DNA of 64,000 bases from Pseudolabrys sp. (GTDB lineage Bacteria; Pseudomonadota; Alphaproteobacteria; Rhizobiales; Xanthobacteraceae), in the NCBI GenBank assembly GCA_022843325.1, contig JALHNV010000003.1, positions 1 to 64,000 on the forward strand. Reading direction: 5' to 3'. A program made the position numbers and the translations under genes. Below are positions 61,391 to 64,000 of this stretch, piece after piece. The notes under the pieces are model-generated. The model was not told where the DNA came from. It saw only the letters and a program-made list of their open reading frames with translations, and did not search any database. Position 1 is the first letter of the stretch; each line of letters opens with the position of its first letter.

Positions 61391-61908
61391 CGGCCGGTGT
61401 CTTCGCTGGGTGATCTGAGAACCGCGACGAGTCCGATCGCGACATGGACCGCCAAGCCAAAAAGGCCGACCGGGACCAGGAGATAGATCCAGAACACCGA
61501 AATCTGCATCGCCGCGGCCATCTGACCGGCGTTAAACTCGGCGAAGATGTAACCGTACCAGACCAGAGCGCCCAGCAGGGCCAGCACAAGCACCAGCGAG
61601 AATATTCTGGCAATCCGCGCCGCGGTCGCGCCGAACGCCGCAGCAACGCTTTCGACGGCCGCCATTTCACCGCGATGATAGGACGCGCCGGCAAGAAGAA
61701 ACGTGATGGCGATCAGCAATGCGCGCGCCGCCTCCTCCGGCCAGAACAAGGCCGATCCGACCGCATAACGATAGAACACCTGAAGCCCGGTCAGAATGAC
61801 GATGCCGCCCATGCAGGCGGCACCGACAGCATACACGGCAAGCCAATAGAGCCGGCCGAGCCCGGATGGGGCCGCTTGTTGCCAAACGGTTTTCTCAACC
61901 GGCTCCAT
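61387..61908 (-). CDS. TRAP transporter small permease (DctQ family)
   Basis: 173 residues with four predicted helices (YWLAVYAVGAACMGGIVILT, then FWPEEAARALLIAITFLLAG, IFSLVLVLALLGALVWYGYI and VFWIYLLVPVGLFGLAVHVA). WPEEAAR is the recognisable family motif. It partners the DctM-type subunit. Start at 61908, 8 bases after the binding-protein stop. Confidence 0.92.
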   Translation of the reverse strand: MEPVEKTVWQQAAPSGLGRLYWLAVYAVGAACMGGIVILTGLQVFYRYAVGSALFWPEEAARALLIAITFLLAGASYHRGEMAAVESVAAAFGATAARIARIFSLVLVLALLGALVWYGYIFAEFNAGQMAAAMQISVFWIYLLVPVGLFGLAVHVAIGLVAVLRSPSEDTGR

Positions 61909-61916
61909 GATAATCC

Positions 61917-62903
61917 CTACTTACGCGTCTTGCGTACGTAATCGGCAAATTCCTTCACCAGGGGATGCTTGGCTTCGTATTCGTCGGCAACCGACTTGGC
62001 CTTCTGCTGCACGGTGGCCATGTCGTTGAACGGCAGGATTTCAACACCGAGTCCCTTGAGCTTCTCGGCAACTTCCTTTTCTTCCTTGCCCGCCTGCAAC
62101 ACCTGCGCCCGGATGGTTTCCTGCGCAGCCTGTTCAAGCGCCGCCTGCTGGTCGGCCGGGAGCTTCTGGAACTTGGCACGATTCATGATGACCACGGCGG
62201 GAAAAAAGAACTGCCCCGTCAAACTGACATGCTTTGCACTCTCGTAAAAGCGCTCGGCAAAGATCGACGAAATGTTCATTTCCGCGCCATCGAGCGCACC
62301 GGTCTGCAGCGCGGTGTAGATTTCACCATACGGCATCGGCGTCGGGTTGGTACCGACCGCCTTGAAGATGGCAATGTGCAGCGGATTCGGGACAACGCGA
62401 ATCTTCAGTCCCTGCATATCGGCCGCAGAGCGAACCGGGCGCGTGCGATTAACGAAGTGCCGGAAACCGCCTTCGTAATATCCAAGACCCTTGAGGCCAA
62501 GAGCGTCCAGGCTCGCCAGCATCTTCTTGGCGGGCGGCGATTCGAATGCATCGGCCAGCCCCTCGTAGGAATTGATCAGCCAGGGCAGCTGCAGCCCGTC
62601 CATCACCGGCGTGAAAAGCGAGAAAGTCGATGACGATACGACGGCGGCATCGATGGTGCCGAGACGGACGCCTTCCAGCAATTGGCGATCGTCGCCAAGC
62701 TGGCGCGCCGGGAAAATGGCAATCTCGATCTTGCCACCCGACTTTTTCGCCACCGCGCTCTTGAACATTTCGGCGCCGAGGTGGAACGGATGCGACGTCT
62801 GTGTGACGTGGCCGACCTTGATCACCGTGTCGGCGGCGTAGGCCGACGCAAGCGGCATTGATGTCAGAAGAGCGGCGGCGACGAGCAGCGACCTGCGGTT
62901 CAT
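61917..62903 (-). CDS. TRAP transporter substrate-binding protein (DctP family)
   Basis: 328 residues. Signal peptide 1-23 (MNRRSLLVAAALLTSMPLAS then AYA). Mature start DTVIKVGHVTQTSHPFHLGA; the conserved arginine of the carboxylate site is expected in GLKIRVVPNPLHIAIFKAVG, with the hinge PMPYGEIYTALQTGALDGAE. It binds an organic acid or similar anion; the ligand is unknown. Preceded by CTGGAGG and by the palindrome at 62927-62942. First gene of the three-gene TRAP operon. Confidence 0.94.
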   Translation of the reverse strand: MNRRSLLVAAALLTSMPLASAYAADTVIKVGHVTQTSHPFHLGAEMFKSAVAKKSGGKIEIAIFPARQLGDDRQLLEGVRLGTIDAAVVSSSTFSLFTPVMDGLQLPWLINSYEGLADAFESPPAKKMLASLDALGLKGLGYYEGGFRHFVNRTRPVRSAADMQGLKIRVVPNPLHIAIFKAVGTNPTPMPYGEIYTALQTGALDGAEMNISSIFAERFYESAKHVSLTGQFFFPAVVIMNRAKFQKLPADQQAALEQAAQETIRAQVLQAGKEEKEVAEKLKGLGVEILPFNDMATVQQKAKSVADEYEAKHPLVKEFADYVRKTRK

Positions 62904-62926
62904 GATTTTCCTCCAGTTTTGATTTT

Positions 62927-62942
62927 CGAAACTCTTGTTTCG
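62927..62942. promoter_or_regulatory. 16-bp palindrome upstream of the TRAP operon (candidate IclR operator)
   Basis: Perfect arms CGAAAC and GTTTCG around TCTT, 24 bases before the DctP-type start codon, in the 161-base divergent gap 62904-63064. GAAA/TTTC arms are typical of IclR-family operators, and an IclR-type gene begins at 63760. The position between promoter and coding sequence would suit repression. Confidence 0.5.
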
Positions 62943-63064
62943 TTATCTTGCATTTTGTATCATTTGAAAAATCCCGGTCAAGCGGCGCCGGGACATTGCA
63001 GGCGGACCGTCGGGCCGCACCGCACTCAAAAAAACGTCAGCGAGACGCGAAGGAGAGATAATAA

Positions 63065-63748
63065 ATGGGCCGGTATTGCCTGAGATTGATTGAAGACAAG
63101 TTCGAAGCCGACTGCCCCCACGTGTATCTGCCGGCGGCTAACCGCGCGATCTACCTGCGCGAGGGAGCCGTTCAGATCGAGACGCCGGACAGCGGACTTC
63201 TGGTCACGGCGGGAGCGGCCTGGCTCGGCGACGCGCCGCTGGCGGTATCGGCGCTTCATCAGGGCGCGACGGTCTGGCGCTGGGAATTGACCGAGACGGA
63301 CGGAGCCGCCGGTCTGCTGACGGCCGCCCCGGCCGCACGTTCGACGGAAAAACTGGCGGCGGACATCGAGCTTGATGACCGGCAGGAATGGCTGATGCGA
63401 ATCGACCGGGTCGGATTCCCGCCGGGCGGCGTTGCCCTCACCCATGTCCACCAAGGTCCCGGCATCCGCTGCGTGCTGCACGGCGAGATCTCGATCATCG
63501 TCGACGGCAAAACCGGCGTTCATGGACCGAGCCAGGCGTGGCTGGAACTCGGACACGAGCCCGTGCTGGCGCCGACGACCGATGCATCGGACACCGCCTT
63601 CGTGCGTTGTTTCATCTTGCCCCGCGGCTGCAAGTCGCGCAGCTCCATCCGCTACGTGCTGCCGGAGGACAAGGCGAAACCGAAGGTCCAGGATTACCTG
63701 GTTTTCGGCGAGCGCTTCATTGAGCTACCGTACGACTCCTTTCCCTGA
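63065..63748 (+). CDS. Cupin-like protein of unknown function
   Basis: 227 residues, probably a bicupin-like fold. RAIYLREGAVQIETPDSGLLVTAGAAWLGD split over the first half, and a second half with THVHQGPGIRCVLHGEISII, where His and Gly positions match cupin motif 1 though the usual Glu is missing. It may bind a small molecule rather than catalyse. GGAGAG precedes the ATG. Divergent from the TRAP operon and 11 bases upstream of the IclR gene, so probably a regulator-linked accessory to the transported substrate. I do not recognise a named family. Confidence 0.7.
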   Translation: MGRYCLRLIEDKFEADCPHVYLPAANRAIYLREGAVQIETPDSGLLVTAGAAWLGDAPLAVSALHQGATVWRWELTETDGAAGLLTAAPAARSTEKLAADIELDDRQEWLMRIDRVGFPPGGVALTHVHQGPGIRCVLHGEISIIVDGKTGVHGPSQAWLELGHEPVLAPTTDASDTAFVRCFILPRGCKSRSSIRYVLPEDKAKPKVQDYLVFGERFIELPYDSFP

Positions 63749-63759
63749 GTCGGATTAAA

Positions 63760-64000
63760 ATGGCACCGCGAGCCAAGCGCGATCCCGCCGCCGCCGAAAC
63801 CCCGGAGCGGGATCCGCCGCTCGCGACCACGCTCGCTGTCCTCAACGCCCTTGCCAATGCCGGCCGGGACTGCGGCGTCCAGGAACTGGCGCGGACTTTG
63901 GGGATGCCGAAGCCGCGCATTTTCCGGCATCTCTCTGCGCTGAAGAACCTCGGCTTCATCGCCCAGGACTCGGCACGCGAACGCTACCGGATCGGCTACG
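63760..64000 (+). CDS. IclR-family transcriptional regulator, 3' end cut by window edge
   Basis: The first 80 residues are visible, starting MAPRAKRDPAAAETPERDPP. The winged helix-turn-helix follows: TLAVLNALANAGRDCGVQEL, then ARTLGMPKPRIFRHLSALKN as the recognition helix, and LGFIAQDSARERYRIGY as the wing. The effector-binding domain lies beyond base 64000. It is likely cotranscribed with the cupin gene and may control the divergent TRAP operon. Confidence 0.88.
   Translation, partial: MAPRAKRDPAAAETPERDPPLATTLAVLNALANAGRDCGVQELARTLGMPKPRIFRHLSALKNLGFIAQDSARERYRIGY

Overview
This is a 64 kb GC-rich, gene-dense chromosomal stretch. The gene families and the intergenic repeats point to an alphaproteobacterium of the order Hyphomicrobiales, probably in the Bradyrhizobium / Rhodopseudomonas / Pseudolabrys neighbourhood. 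The best lineage marker is the palindromic repeat at 13480-13528, whose core (CCGAAAA ... TTTTCGG between GCGCATG and CATGCGC arms) I recognise from that group; this is from memory, not a search. I see no rRNA, tRNA, CRISPR array, transposase, phage gene or plasmid function. Base composition looks uniform.

Layout. (1) 1-6792: a LIV-type ABC importer (binding protein plus two permeases, the second cut by the left edge), a DUF1445 hydro-lyase, a DapA-family lyase/aldolase and an FAD oxidoreductase whose reading frame is broken once. (2) 6883-14313: a three-subunit molybdenum hydroxylase (FAD, 2Fe-2S and Mo-pterin subunits), an ACMSD-type amidohydrolase and a complete Ssu/Tau-type ABC importer. 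(3) 14276-21893, minus strand: a tightly overlapping seven-gene operon for aerobic anthranilate breakdown through 2-aminobenzoyl-CoA (monooxygenase/reductase, SDR, MarR regulator, crotonase, acyl-CoA dehydrogenase, CoA ligase, RidA-like protein). (4) 22115-29361: a divergent flavin monooxygenase, a 63-residue zinc-ribbon protein, a cupin and a complete five-gene LIV-type importer. (5) 29593-47950: glgP, malQ, glgE, a treS-maltokinase fusion, glgB, glgX, treZ and treY. (6) 47967-53528: an Ldh-type dehydrogenase, two alpha/beta hydrolases, a GlcG/HbpS protein, an extradiol-type VOC dioxygenase and an orphan Bug-type binding protein. (7) 53775-60075: tamA and tamB. (8) 60110-64000: a TRAP transporter, a cupin protein and the start of an IclR regulator.

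How they work together. Regions 1-4, 6 and 8 look like catabolic modules for aromatic or N-heteroaromatic compounds and organic acids, each with its own importer (two LIV, one Ssu, one Bug, one TRAP). The anthranilate operon has the clearest substrate. Region 5 forms a closed storage and stress circuit: TreS turns trehalose into maltose, its fused kinase makes maltose-1-phosphate, GlgE and GlgB build branched alpha-glucan, GlgP, GlgX and MalQ trim it, and TreY plus TreZ return chain ends to trehalose. No glgA or glgC lies in the window.

The observations most worth a second look are the frame break on a textbook slippery heptamer at 5506-5512, a 39-bp nested palindrome at 21942-21980 that controls or separates the anthranilate operon and the divergent monooxygenase, a matching half-site upstream of the LIV operon at 24498-24519, and a RidA-like protein lacking the catalytic arginine. 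I did not find a clearly unprecedented multi-gene system.
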